From contig CM055064.1 of the NCBI GenBank assembly GCA_029204045.2, positions 4,838,669 to 4,902,668 of the forward strand: a stretch of DNA of 64,000 nucleotides, given 5' to 3'. The notes beneath the pieces were generated by a model. It was not told where the DNA came from. It worked only from the letters and a program-made list of their open reading frames with translations, and did not search any database. This document shows positions 11,301-22,218 of the stretch, one piece after another. This stretch comes from Tillandsia leiboldiana. Taxonomy: Eukaryota > Streptophyta > Magnoliopsida > Poales > Bromeliaceae. A program made the translations under genes and the position numbers. Numbering within the stretch: the stretch's first letter is position 1; each line of letters opens with the position of its first letter.

Positions 11301-14300
11301 GAAAGAGAAAAAGAAAAGCGCCCTGGTATGAGTACCTCTAATTTGCTCTCTGTAAGATCTGACTCCATCAGGTGCTTTGAGCCTTTCCTGTTATCAAATG
11401 CAGTAACCTGTGCATCAACTAAAACTATATATTATTTCCAGTCTCATCAATTACAGCAAAAATAAAACCTCCTATATTTGGAATAAGGAAACATGAGTAG
11501 CTAACTAAATTTCAACTATATGAGCATGCGTGAAGAAAACATCATAGCTGCAGATTGCAGTCAGACCAAAATGATGTGATGAATAATAGAATAAGACTTG
11601 AATGAACTCACAATAGTCTTTTCTGATTCGAGCCCAAATAAGGTAAGAAATGGTTTTGCATGATTCTCTTCAGTGAAGTCTACGTAGACAAATATTATCT
11701 GCATCAATTAGGAAAATAGTGATTAGATGATCTAATCTACAATCCAATAATGAATTAAAGGAAGACATCTATAAGAAGCAGTTAGGTACCTTTGTTTTAT
11801 ATTTTCTGGCAACATCTTGAAGGAGAGACTGAAGGTTCTTGAAGTCATCAGCTTCGGCAAAGATATAAACCTAAAAAAGGTAACAGTCAATTTAATTATA
11901 CATGTACAATGAATCCTCAGATATATATCTAAAAAAGGAAAAAAAAAACAGAAAAGGAAAAGGTGTGTCCGTACTTGTGTATATTTGCATGCTTGTGGTC
12001 GTTTTTAAGTTTGTATGTTAAAAGATTGATTCTACTAAGTTCTTAAGAACAGTGAAAGTTCAAATAATCTATTCGTATATATTTTAGCTTTAGACTATAT
12101 TTCAAGATGAAAAAAACCCTACGGATATTCTAATTATTACATCTATCATGGTCCCATTTTCATTTTAACCTGACTATTACATCTCATACATGTAATCCTA
12201 AGAATGTCTAATTTCTAAAACAAACAAAAAAAATGAAAGGAATATAATTCTTTCTTGTCACACTAACAAGAGTGATACTTTAGGGCTGAATGACAAAAAT
12301 TGAACTTGCTAGTTGCTACAATCACCTACATAATTGTCTCTGTACTCGTAAGTGTTCTTACTGATCGAAATGTAGGGCCCACAAAATTTTTTTCATCATT
12401 CAAAAAGCATCTAGTAGAATTCAACAAAATTTGCAATAATTTTACTCTGTTCTAGGTTTCCCATCAATGACCACCATAGAAATGGTTGTCAGGTTTCTTT
12501 GCTAGCATTTACGAGTGAAGACTCTGATGCATAATGAGTCAGAGTACAGAAGCATTTGGTCATCAACAACAATAGACAGAAGCATTAGCTTTGAAACCCT
12601 AGAAATAATTTACAGGCTAATGAAATTTCCAAAATAACTGATCCTAAAGAGAAGATAAGCAGATTGAAAACTGGAGTTTGCCTGCAAATTCATATGAACT
12701 GTCAGCAGGATACATTATTAAAAGCAAATATTACCACAAAATGCATGGAAGTAGTAGAACCTGGAGTTTAATGGGACTGGAATAGATTTGGGCAGAGTTT
12801 AGATCAGTCAACACAGTAACCAAAGGGAACTTGTTATACTCTACAAAGTGCAAAATTTCTTCTTCTTTGAAAGTTCCCTCTGCAAAAGCCAAAACATGCA
12901 TTTGTTAGTAGTAACTCGAGCATTCTTAGTACTGAGCAGTCTATGATGAGCCATAGATTGGTCCAGAGGCAAACCTCTCGGGTTTGCGACATCATAGTAG
13001 CCAGTTCACGTAAAATAGTTAAGGTTAAGAGTGTCAACAGATATTCCCACGAAGAACACACTTAGACAGGAAATAATTAATGTCCTTCAGCAGTGTTCAT
13101 AAAATAAAAGAAATTTTGGAGCTACAAGAAAAAGGACAACAATTTCAACATAGTTAATCGAATTTGGTTGATTAGGCCTAAAGTTGCAATATTATGGGTA
13201 ATAATTTGCATATCAGCATTTTCATTTCCCCTATTATTCTGATTCTCAAGAAACCAGAGTTACAGAAATACAGAGAAAACCAGCATTCCACTAACGAAAT
13301 GCATGTATCAAATATCTTCAAGGAGTAAATATATAAAAAAACAAATAAAAAAAAAGCTAAGATTTAATATTTGAAAAGGTTGAGATAGGTTATGCCAGCG
13401 AATTGGGAGGCTGTCTCCTTCAAAATTTTATTGGTAATTAAGAACTTTGTCACCAAACAGCACCCGATAATGAAAATAGATGGGTTGATTTGTTGGCATT
13501 GCTGCTTTTTTTTTTCCCAAAGCTCAGGAAGCCCGAGCTGAAAATTCAAAATAAACAAATACAGAGGTTAAAGAGAGATGCTTGATGTACAGTCAACTCA
13601 CCGAATTTTTCAAACATTTCAGGTTCCTTTTTTACAAGGCCAAGGAAACTCTTTCCAAATACATCTGGAAAGAGAACTGTAGCTATACTTCTATCATTAG
13701 TCTCAGCAAACTGGATTTCATTGTTTGTTGCTGCTGCTTTCACGAATTCTTCATATTCAGGACCCTGAAAAAAGTAAAATTCAGCTCAGATTTGGGATTA
13801 ATAAAATAAGAAGTTTGTAGATGGGTAAAAATCACGGAGATTTATTATGTATAGATTGCATGTAAGCAACAAATAGAACAGGTTTGGTTGAATTATAATG
13901 ATTCAAAGAGGCAAAGAAATAAGCACGCACCAGCTTCAGGCAACCTGAGCACATAAAATGATCCATAACGAGAGTAATAATACAAACATGAGAAAAGCAA
14001 GATTGGGAACAGACTATTTTGAACATCAAAATATCAAGTTATTGAAACTGCGAGGAATCATCTAGCCAACTGGACTTCATCGGGGATTAAGGCAATGTCA
14101 AGTTATTGATACTGTGAAACATTTTGAGTCACATTAAAAAATAACATAAAAGAAGAACGCTTTCAAATAGCACAAGTCCTTGTGATAGAAGATCCTGATT
14201 TTTTAAGAGCATCAGAACTTCTTTCTGAAAACATGAAAGTTGTATAAAAATCTTCAAAAGCTCTGCAGGTTGATCCTCATTATCACAAATAATAAAACTG

Positions 14301-15818
14301 CTTGCAGACTTGGATAATATAAAGTTTTCATCTGAGGTTGAAAACAAACTAACAGAAAAAAGTAGTTGGCATAAAACTTTGTCTTTAATAATATTATAAG
14401 AAATTTAGCAAGGAGATTACAAGAATACATAAAAATATCAATAAGACCTTAAGAACATCCACGATCCATAAACCACAAGAATATTTCAGCCACTAAAGTT
14501 TACCTGTAAATTAAAGTTCCTAGATATACAAGCGACCGCTGTAGCCTTATATAGTTTCCAAATAACAGTAAATACTAAAGTAACGTTGAACAGTTTCCCT
14601 ACCTCATAACTTTGGAAAAGCCCAATTGCAAATATATGATGCTTTTGGAGGAACTCTTCTGCCGAATCTTTTGAAGACAGTCTGATAACCGGCGAGCCAG
14701 TCTTCTTTCTTGTCCAGATAATTATTTCATCCCTGATTAATATGATATAGGAAAAGGTAATATCATTAGAGTAATACCTAGAGCTACTTAAAAATGGCTG
14801 TAAACTCTCTGCAAGTAATTGCCTCAAGTTGAAAAACGATATATGAACGGTTCATTAAACATAAACTCTTCCAATTAGCAGTAAATATCCAGATACTATG
14901 CTTAATGGCCTGCTTACCTGGGGTGTATGGAACAGTTTCTCCACTCCGAGATGCAGCAGTAAGGAATTTATTATTTCATTTGGTAAAAAATGATTAAAGT
15001 CATTAAATTCAAAATAATCACTATGAATTTTAAAATAAAAAAGCCAATTTTATTAAAACTTAAATCATTCAAAAAAAATAATAATAATAACAGAAGTTGA
15101 GGTAGTGTCCATCATACATAATAAAATTGAGCAGGCCATTTTAGAACGTCCTATAGTTGAGGGGATCTCCACACATTTTTACCATCAGTAGCAATCAAAA
15201 AGTAAGTGGTTTTGTACACCAAATTTATTAGATCTCATTCTAACGAGATGTTCAAGGTTTTATTATACATTAAGTAGCAAAAGCGAGATCTCACCTAGTG
15301 AATCCACCAGAGTAAATCAGCTTAGTCCCATTGACGAAGAGCAATATGGTCGGAAACCCTTTTATGCCCATAGCCGACGCCGCCTTCGCGTAGCGCTCGG
15401 CGTCGAGCTTCGCCACGAGAACGGAGCTCCCCATCTCCCTCAGCTCCACCGCCGCCTCCGCGAAGCGCGGCATCAGCTCGGCGCTCCTCGGGCACCAGGG
15501 CGCGTAGCCAAGGAGGAGCACGAGCTCGTTCTCGTCGACCACGCGCCTCGCGTTGTCGCTGCCGAGCTCGCGCACGATCCGCTGCGCCCTGCTGAGGATA
15601 TCCGCCTCCGACGGCCTCCCCTTCCCGGCCCCCGCCGCGCCTCCTCCTCCTCCTCCGCCGCCATTCTCCTCCGCCGCGTCGATGGCGAGCAGCTCCGCGA
15701 GGTCGTCGTCGTCGTTGTCGAGATCGGGAACGGGGGAGGAGGCGAAGACGAGGAAGAGTGATCGGAAGAGGAGCACAAGGAGCATTAGGGTTAGGGTTTT
15801 GGAACGAGGGTTTGCCAT
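8365..15818 (-). CDS. PDIL1-5: Protein disulfide isomerase-like protein, PDIL1-5/1-6 type, ER-retained
   Basis: Exons from the start: 15818-15295, 14732-14603, 13764-13602, 12879-12761, 11870-11790, 11698-11612, 11407-11336, 11249-11181, 10735-10628, 10503-10369, 8622-8569, 8484-8365; all introns GT-AG, total 1662 nt (553 aa). A signal peptide (about 1-27) is followed by an acidic and poly-Gly segment. The first thioredoxin domain has GYAPWCPRSAEL (C109, S112: a CxxS site lacking the resolving cysteine) with cis-Pro in KGFPT. Two middle b-type domains follow. The second catalytic domain has YTPWCIDCEA (C457, C460) with cis-Pro in NYPT. The last four residues are KDEL, the ER retrieval signal. 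PDIs form, break and rearrange disulfides in secretory proteins; the CxxS site should favour mixed-disulfide holding or isomerisation over oxidation. The CxxS plus CxxC pairing is known for plant PDIL1-5/1-6. Intron 10 contains a Tourist-like element. Confidence 0.93.
9039..9987. mobile_element. Tourist-like (PIF/Harbinger) non-autonomous element, 949 bp, in a PDIL intron
   Basis: The left end is GGCTATGTTTGGTCGG and the right end, read inverted, is GGTAATGTTTGGTTCGG. A 3-bp TAA duplication flanks it (9036-9038 and 9988-9990). TAA/TTA targets and a GG-start terminal repeat fit PIF/Harbinger-type MITEs. The interior starts with repeated TTTATCCCCCATTTATCCCCC, has an inverted counterpart near the right end, and holds about 550 bp of nearly pure A/T. 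No transposase is encoded. It sits in the intron between exons 10 and 11 of the disulfide isomerase gene. Confidence 0.75.
15086..15200. repeat. Fragment of the GTGTGGAGA...CCTCAACTATAGGACG family in PDIL intron 1
   Basis: TTTTAGAACGTCCTATAGTTGAGGGGATCTCCACACATTTTTACC is the inverse of the terminal phrase seen near 1800 and 16000-16600, after a GAAGTTGAGGTAGTG phrase. It looks like the end of an element of that family, but its other boundary is unclear. Confidence 0.35.
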
Positions 15819-15994
15819 AGTAGAGAGAGTGAGAAGGGATCGAACGGGATTCGATAGAAATGGAAAAAGGTACCCAAAAAAAAAAAAAAAAAAACATTAC
15901 CATACATGAACTTCGTGCAATTTTTTAAAATTTTAAAACTCATTTTTTTAAATGATATGAGTGACCATGTGACACGTCTCTTTCAGGATCTGAT
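15819..15994 (-). promoter_or_regulatory. Presumed 5' leader and proximal promoter of PDIL1-5
   Basis: The bases before the ATG carry a purine/pyrimidine-biased leader and a T-run on the transcribed strand (A19 on the plus strand at about 15877-15895). No clear TATA box was seen. An insertion-like repeat begins only about 175 bases upstream, so the promoter may be compact or may include element sequence. Confidence 0.35.
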
Positions 15995-16605
15995 AAGACG
16001 TAAAACCCCCCTCAACTTTAGGAAAATTTTGAAACAGTACCATCAATTTTAATTGTTTTATTTAAATTCTTTAACTTCTTCTAATTATTATCTTGAATTA
16101 AGTTACTTTAGTTTAAAAAAAAATTAAGTATAATAAATCTGCTAGAATTAGTCATTAATTATTCTAATTTAATTATATCAATTAAAAAATTTAAAATTAT
16201 ATAAAATTTATCTAAAATATGAATTATTTTGTATCGACTATCTAATTTTTCAAAATTTTAATTTTATCATCCAACCTTCAATTTATTTAATTTAAGTCAA
16301 TTATGATAATTTGATTTTAAAATTTAAAATAATTAATAAATTTATAATTATTAAGATTATATTAATTAAATTTATAAAAAAAATAATATATTTAAATTTT
16401 ATAATTAAAATATCACTTACTGATTCAAATTAAACAAGTTAAAAGGTTAAGTAGTAAAGCCAAAGTTTTAAAAAATTGAATAATTAAATTAAAATAGTTT
16501 ATAAGTAAAGATAAGATATGTACATCTTTATTAAAAAAAATTAAGTTGAGTGATTAATTTTAAAATATTCTACAACTGAGGGAGTTTCTACACATTTTTT
16601 TTGCC
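15995..16605. mobile_element. Candidate MITE with imperfect inverted ends
   Basis: The left end AAAACCCCCCTCAACTTTAGGAAAATTTTGAAA matches the inverse of the right end (AAACTCCCTCAGTTGTAGAATATTTTAAAA read on minus). The core is A/T-rich without coding capacity. It belongs with the similar phrases at 1720-2165 and 15086-15200. TSDs are not clear, and the element lies directly upstream of the PDIL1-5 gene. Confidence 0.4.
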
Positions 16606-16785
16606 GAAATATTTTGGCTCCTATAACTGCGGCGCAATTTCTTTGAGCAGCCGACGTGTAAATCACAAATGAATGGTCGGATTACAGACAGTGATCGTGT
16701 GATGAAAAAAGACTTTCTGACCACGCTTATTTCATCTCAAAGGATTATAAAATAGTAATACTATTCATATATTTATTTTAAAATA

Positions 16786-17215
16786 AAATTAATTGTATAC
16801 GATTTTCTGTAAACATATCGAATAACAGATATATTTCTATAAAGTTCAACTTTTCATATTTATCCTTTCAAAAATTCAACGTTATTCATATATATCCCTA
16901 CTTAGAAAAATCTAGTTAACTATAAATTAAATATTTAATCTTAGTTAGTTAGTAAGGTAAATTTATCTTTTTATCCTTCCAGACAGTTTTATATTATTTT
17001 AACAGTTGAGATTTTTGAAGGGACATTTTTGAAAAAGCAAAACTGTCATTTCACATATAATTCGTTAAAAAATAAATAATGAACTAACGGTAATAAACCG
17101 GAATGATATATATGAATAACTTAGGGCTTTTAAAGGGATAAATATAAAAAGTTAAACTTTGTAATAATATATCTGTCATTCGATATGTTTACGGAAAACC
17201 GTATGTAATTAACCC
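16786..17215. mobile_element. Mutator-type MITE, family 2, copy 1 (430 bp)
   Basis: Ends are ...TTAATTGTATACGATTTTCTGTAAACATATCGAATAACAGATATATT and its inverse ...AATTAACCC, giving long terminal inverted repeats. A 9-bp duplication TTTAAATA-type sequence (TTTAAAATA at 16777-16785 and 17216-17224) flanks it. A second copy at 42138-42543 has the same ends and also a 9-bp TSD, which is characteristic of Mutator-like elements. No transposase is present. Confidence 0.75.
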
Positions 17216-17304
17216 TTTAAAATAAATAATAAACATTCTGTTCATCTGAGTGAGGTTATTTTATTAGTCATATTATGTGATAAGTAAATAAATTTTATCT
17301 ATTA

Positions 17305-18684
17305 TATCACACTTCGGATTCATAGCGGAAGCCTTCGGAGGCATGTAACTGAACCACCACATGTGCGAGGATACACCCCCACACATATGAAACGTTCAAA
17401 ACTAGCATCATGTAGGAGAACTAAAAGTTTATAACTAAATATGTATCAGAGTATAAGTAAGAATTAAATTATTAACTATCACTGTATAATAATACATACA
17501 AGATTTACGTCCAAAAATATAAATACAAATAAAAAATTATGTCCTTGCTAGTCTCAAAGTATAGTGTAATTGAACAAAAACTACAAAATTTGTGATATAT
17601 CTGTATAAAATAAAAATTGGGTAGGAGATGCTATCTATGGTGCAATTCTTTTATCTCAATCCGAAGCTGACTTGGAAGGCCATGAAAAGTAGACCGCAAG
17701 AGAATGTGAAAATTACAAAACAATAGTTTCCAGTGGATACGGTCAGCGACAATTACGACCTACCCACTAGGTCTATCAGAAAAAAATTAGAGAAAGATTA
17801 CGAAAAATGAGTAATATAATATAATCCGATAAAACCTATACAATACTATTCTATTATGTCTCTATCCCAAAACTCAAAATATCACTAACCCTGACCTACA
17901 ATCTATGAGAAAACACCAAAGGAGAAGCAAGGTCTCTCACAACCATACCCAAACACCAAGCATAACTCCAACCTACTCAATGGTACATTGAATCTAATCA
18001 TGAACTAACCGACTCAACAGTCCGATCAAGTCTACGCCTCCTAGCTACTACCCAAACTACACAGCCGCTGGTGCGCCGAGCAACAAATAGATACATGTCA
18101 TTTTCCCTACTGTCCGAACTACATAACCGCTGGTGTGCCTATCAACAGTAGACACTTGCCTGCCTACCTCCTCTCTACTGTCCCATCCTATACTGATAAA
18201 TCCCAATAAAGCCCGATGTGACTTGCATGGTATGATCAAACAATGATCTATCAGATCACCAACAGCTCAAACACAGAAGCCTCAAAATATAGCTCTTGAG
18301 CCCCCAAAGATAGAAGTACCAAACATTTTGATCTCAGTGTCCTAGGGGGCACGCGCGCACACACAGGCCCACGGCCTACTAACAGTGCACTAAACACCAA
18401 GGCTAAGATAAAATATCACATATATCTCAATGAGGTAATACATATGTTATTTCCTCGGTATCATCCATCTCTATCTAACCAACCACAAAAAATAGAAAAA
18501 CAAAATAGATCAACTCTCACTAAAAATAGTCCACTACCACACTAACCCCCTGCCCAATAATATAGATCTCCTGACAATCAAATAAACCCAATTATACTAT
18601 AATAACAGCTACTTCGAAATATAAAACCAAATTAAAATTTTAGATCGTACATTCTGCCATGATATTCAATTTCCTAAGCTTGAT
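17305..18684 (-). mobile_element. 3' part of an older minus-strand LTR, split by the solo LTR
   Basis: Read on minus, this stretch contains GGGTTAGTGTGGTAGT (near 18550) and CTGATAGACCTAGTGGGTAGG (near 17784). These match GGGTTAGTGCGGCAAC (20830) and CTGATAGACCTAGTGGGTGTG (21475) of the neighbouring plus-strand solo LTR, in the same order and with similar spacing. The far end AGTGTGATA resembles an LTR end of the TGACA type. The sequence stops exactly at the TTGAT target site of the inserted LTR. The inference is a diverged LTR of the same lineage in inverted orientation; there are no coding sequences. Confidence 0.5.
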
Positions 18685-18989
18685 TGTAGGGCCCCTGAAC
18701 CCTATGTAGCTTTTTCCCGTGAATCCACTGTGTAAAACACCTATTGATGGTGTGTCTGGCCCATAGTGCATCAAAGGGGTGCCACAGATGTACCCTGTGA
18801 ATTATTGTTAGCTGGATTGGCCTTCGGCTGCTTTTGCCAAATTTTAGAAAAGGTTTTAGGCCAAACAGAGGTTGGATTTGGATTCAGCGCGAAAAAACGC
18901 TTGAAAACGGTTATTTGCTTGTTAAATTCTGAGTCCGGATGCCTAAAAACGGACTCCTGAAAATTTTCAGCGGATTCTGGTGCACGGGG

Positions 18990-19535
18990 GAGGCCGTAGA
19001 CCGGCTGGGTGCCACGTGGCGGCCTATCATTGGCCGGTTCAGAGTGCGCGGTCCACAGAGCAGCGCCGACTGGCGCATGGACCCGGCGCGGGGACACGTG
19101 GCGCCCCAGGAGTGGTCGGCGCGCGATGCGCAGTCCACGGAACCCCGCGCTGGTGCATAGACCGGGCGCGGGGACACGTGGCAGCAGGAGATTGGAGGGT
19201 CTTTTCGGCGCGGTCCACGGAATTATACACCGGCGCCTCGGGGCGCGTGCGCGCGTGGGGGGCAGGCGGCGCGACCAGTCGGCGGGTTCCCCGGGCAGGA
19301 CACGTGGCGCCCGGCCATTGGCGGGCGCCAACCACTTCTTTGACCGGGTGCAGGACACGTGGCATCACCCGGGCACGCTTGCACCGCTATTGCCTGTTCG
19401 GGGGACACGTGTCGCACGCAGGAAGATTCGGCCGCTGGTCGGACGCCGTTCCGTGCGACTGTTCGGATTCGGGCGCCCGAAAGGGAGCGCCCGAATCCGA
19501 ACAGTAACCCTGTGTTGACTTGGGCCTATAAAAAG
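18990..19535 (+). promoter_or_regulatory. LTR U3 promoter: six-copy CACGTG (G-box/ABRE) array plus TATA box
   Basis: CACGTG occurs at 19014, 19095, 19175, 19301, 19356 and 19406; five of the six lie in an ACGTGGC context, the core of ABA-response elements and G-boxes bound by bZIP and bHLH factors. The second and third sit in roughly 80-bp degenerate tandem units (GGCGCGGGGACACGTGGC). TATAAAAAG lies at 19527-19535, about 120 bases after the last motif, in an LTR that should be transcribed left to right. Binding and inducibility are inference only. Confidence 0.6.
19459..19504. repeat. Perfect 18-bp inverted repeat (hairpin) next to the LTR TATA box
   Basis: CTGTTCGGATTCGGGCGC (19459-19476) is followed by a 10-nt loop and its exact inverse complement at 19487-19504. 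The left arm and loop also contain a 14-bp palindrome, TTCGGGCGCCCGAA (19468-19481). The structure ends 22 bases before TATAAAAAG. Confidence 0.9.
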
Positions 19536-21999
19536 GCCCCTTGGGCCTTCATTTGTGCGTTTTCTGGCCCTTTTCACAGAGAGAGCCCAATAGAGATTTT
19601 GCTCACCAATTAGTTCTACATCTTGTGGAGGAGTTTCAGGATTTTTGGTGGCACGCACTTCGAGACTGCATTTTTCCGGCGCACTGCGACACACTTTTCT
19701 TATTTGCCCTTTTCGTCGCGTTTCGGTCCGAGGACTCCCCTGGCCTTCTCCGACCACCGTTTTCGACGATTCTTACGCCGTTGTGTTCCTGAGAGGTAGG
19801 GCTTCGTTTTTCATGTTGGTCATTTTATCGTATTTTATACTTTTGGCATAGTTTCCGAGGCACTGTTGACCCCCTGTTTGCTGTGTGGTTTCTTGGACAG
19901 CAACCGGAGTATTTCGTTGATATATTCGGGCTCGAACATCGGATTGAGGCATGCCAATACTCGATTTATATCTACGCGTCACGAAGAACATCATCGTATT
20001 TTTACTGGATTTTTTTGAGGTTGCTTCGAAGGTGAAAAATCCCACTTTTTCAGGGCAAAGTTCTACAGATTTTATACTTGGGATTGTTGAGGTGGTCACC
20101 TTGTCGATTTTGTATCTTGACCTACAAAACTCGGATTGGGACGTGCAGGTGCTCGTTTCGAAGGGCTCAACGCGACGATCATAGCGGTATTTTTGTTGGA
20201 TTTTTCAGAGTCCCTCTTACAGGTGGAAATTAAGCATCTTCTTGACTGATTTTAGGGGACTATTAATGATTATGGAATTGTTGTTTAATTGGACATCGGT
20301 TGGTATGTTTGCAGGGGTATCGAATTTCTCGTATTGTGGGGATTGTGGGAGATTGAGGATTTTGGCAGCGAGGGATCTTGTTGTTGTTGTGCACGCTTCA
20401 CGAGGTGGGTGGTTGTTATGGACCTCAGCTTTGATCTACTCACTAGGAATACTGAATAACCCCCTTTGTTGTATGTTGATTGATATATCATGATTATTAT
20501 GCATGCTTATATAGGCGGACTTGTGATATGTTAGCATGTGGTATACTTTCGATATCTTTATTATATGGGAATAGCATGCCTGAAATAATGTATGATCAAC
20601 AATAATTACTTTTCTCTCATCAGCATGAGGACACTTGCATGCTTGTTTGGACATCTAGTTATGCCCCCTTTTTCTGCTACACTATTGTTGGAAATTGACT
20701 TAGGAGAACCATGTGGGCACATCTTCTCCTTTTATTGAGGTACTAATGGTATTGCTCGGGTTGAGCATGGTTGTATGATAGTGTAGCCAGGTTTTGTTGA
20801 GTGGGTTGTCATGCCAGATTGTAGTGGTGGGTTAGTGCGGCAACCGCAGATAGTAGGCGGTTGACCGGATATTATTATTTTATCAGATTTTGGACTTGTG
20901 GGGTATTGCGGCGACCGCGGATATTGGGCGGTTGACCGGATGTTTATTTGTGCCTTGGATTTGGGCATTGGTTTTCTCTAATGGTTGGAGGTTCCCACTT
21001 GTTGTTGTTTTATTGCATTAGACTGGGGGATCGGGTTAGCTTTAGTGGAGGGATTTTTCCCACTTCTATTATTGTCGTGATCCAGTCCTGCTATAGGGAG
21101 ATATCGAGACTTGGTTACGATATTTGTGAGACATGGTTACTTTACTCGTGTGGGTCGCTCCCCTCGAGTGCCACTCCGGAGTAGGCGATTGACACATCGG
21201 CCAATGAGCGCCAGATATTGATTATTGGCCAGTGAGAGCCAGACCTTCTATATCGGTCAGTGAGTACCGATTTGCTAGTAGATACTTGAGACAGTTTGAG
21301 CAGACAGTACCAGTGGTTTCTGGTCCTTCGATTAGGTCTATTTAGACAGATAGTTTTACTGATACCTGCATTCAGTTATCCCTTTTGTTATTACATTTAG
21401 AGGCATAGTAGTGGTAGCTTTCTTTTATCGGCAGTTTTATAGCTTACCACCTTTCTCCTTTTCTTTTTGCCCTCTGATAGACCTAGTGGGTGTGTCAGGG
21501 TTTGAGGCTTTACCCACTAGGGGAGGCTACTGTTTTTATAGTAGTTCTCACCCCCATCGTCTTTCCTTTGTTTTTCTCCCTTTGTTTTGTAGATTCCTCT
21601 GCGGGGGTTGCTGGGCCGTCAGCATCTGATCGAGGTAAGAGGATTGCGGACTAGATAGAGAGTCCACCCGACAGTCGCTAGCTGGACTTTTATTGTACCC
21701 TATTTTCTCAGACAGTTCCTTTTGTATTTCATTTTGGGTCTGTCTTTAGCCAGCTAGTTGTATATTTGTGATGAGCTGGGAGAGATATTTGTATTTATTT
21801 TTACAGTTGTTCTTTACTTACTTCCAGCTTTTGTCTGAGATGTAGTAGTTGTAGTTCAGCTCTGATTATATGCTTCTTTATTATCATTTCTTATATCTGA
21901 GCAGGATACCGACGCTTCGTGTACGCGGGAAATACCGTGTGCACGGCGGATTTGTAGACGATTCCGGGTTCTGGTTTACACCCGGGGCGTGACATTGAT

Positions 22000-22140
22000 T
22001 GTAGACGACGGTTCTTCCTTACGGTTCGTCCTCGTGCGCAATCTGCAAAAAGCGGGAAGTTTCCTGTCTATTCCCTTATCCCCGGAGATGGAGCCGTCAC
22101 AGAAAATTTGGATTAGGGTTAGACCGGGACTCCCGTTATG

Positions 22141-22218
<78 letters not shown>

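Larger units (their letters stand above)
18685..21994 (+). mobile_element. Giant solo LTR (3310 bp) with intact 5-bp TSD
   Basis: It starts TGTAGGGCCCC and ends CCCGGGGCGTGACA (TG...CA), flanked by perfect TTGAT duplications at 18680-18684 and 21995-21999. The GC-rich left third carries six CACGTG motifs, a long hairpin and a TATA box (listed separately). The rest holds short internal repeats: two GCGGC(A/G)ACCGC...GGCGGTTGACCGGAT blocks at 20835-20941 and three CGG(C/T)CA(A/G)TGAG-type phrases at 21199-21270. No primer site or gag-pol follows, so this is a solo LTR left by LTR-LTR recombination. Its length fits Ty3/gypsy lineages with multi-kb LTRs, but the lineage is not resolved. Open frames within it (for example at 19009-19518) come from GC bias and resemble no protein. 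Confidence 0.82.

Noticed and set aside
15322..15909. Alternative frames of 101-193 aa overlapping PDIL exon 1 on both strands
   Set aside because: Shadows of the GC-rich first exon; only the frame from 15818 has a signal peptide and thioredoxin motif.
19009..19518. Long open frames (up to about 195 aa, both strands) at 18771-19757
   Set aside because: They overlap in several frames in GC-rich tandem repeats of an LTR and resemble no protein; GC content alone keeps stops rare.
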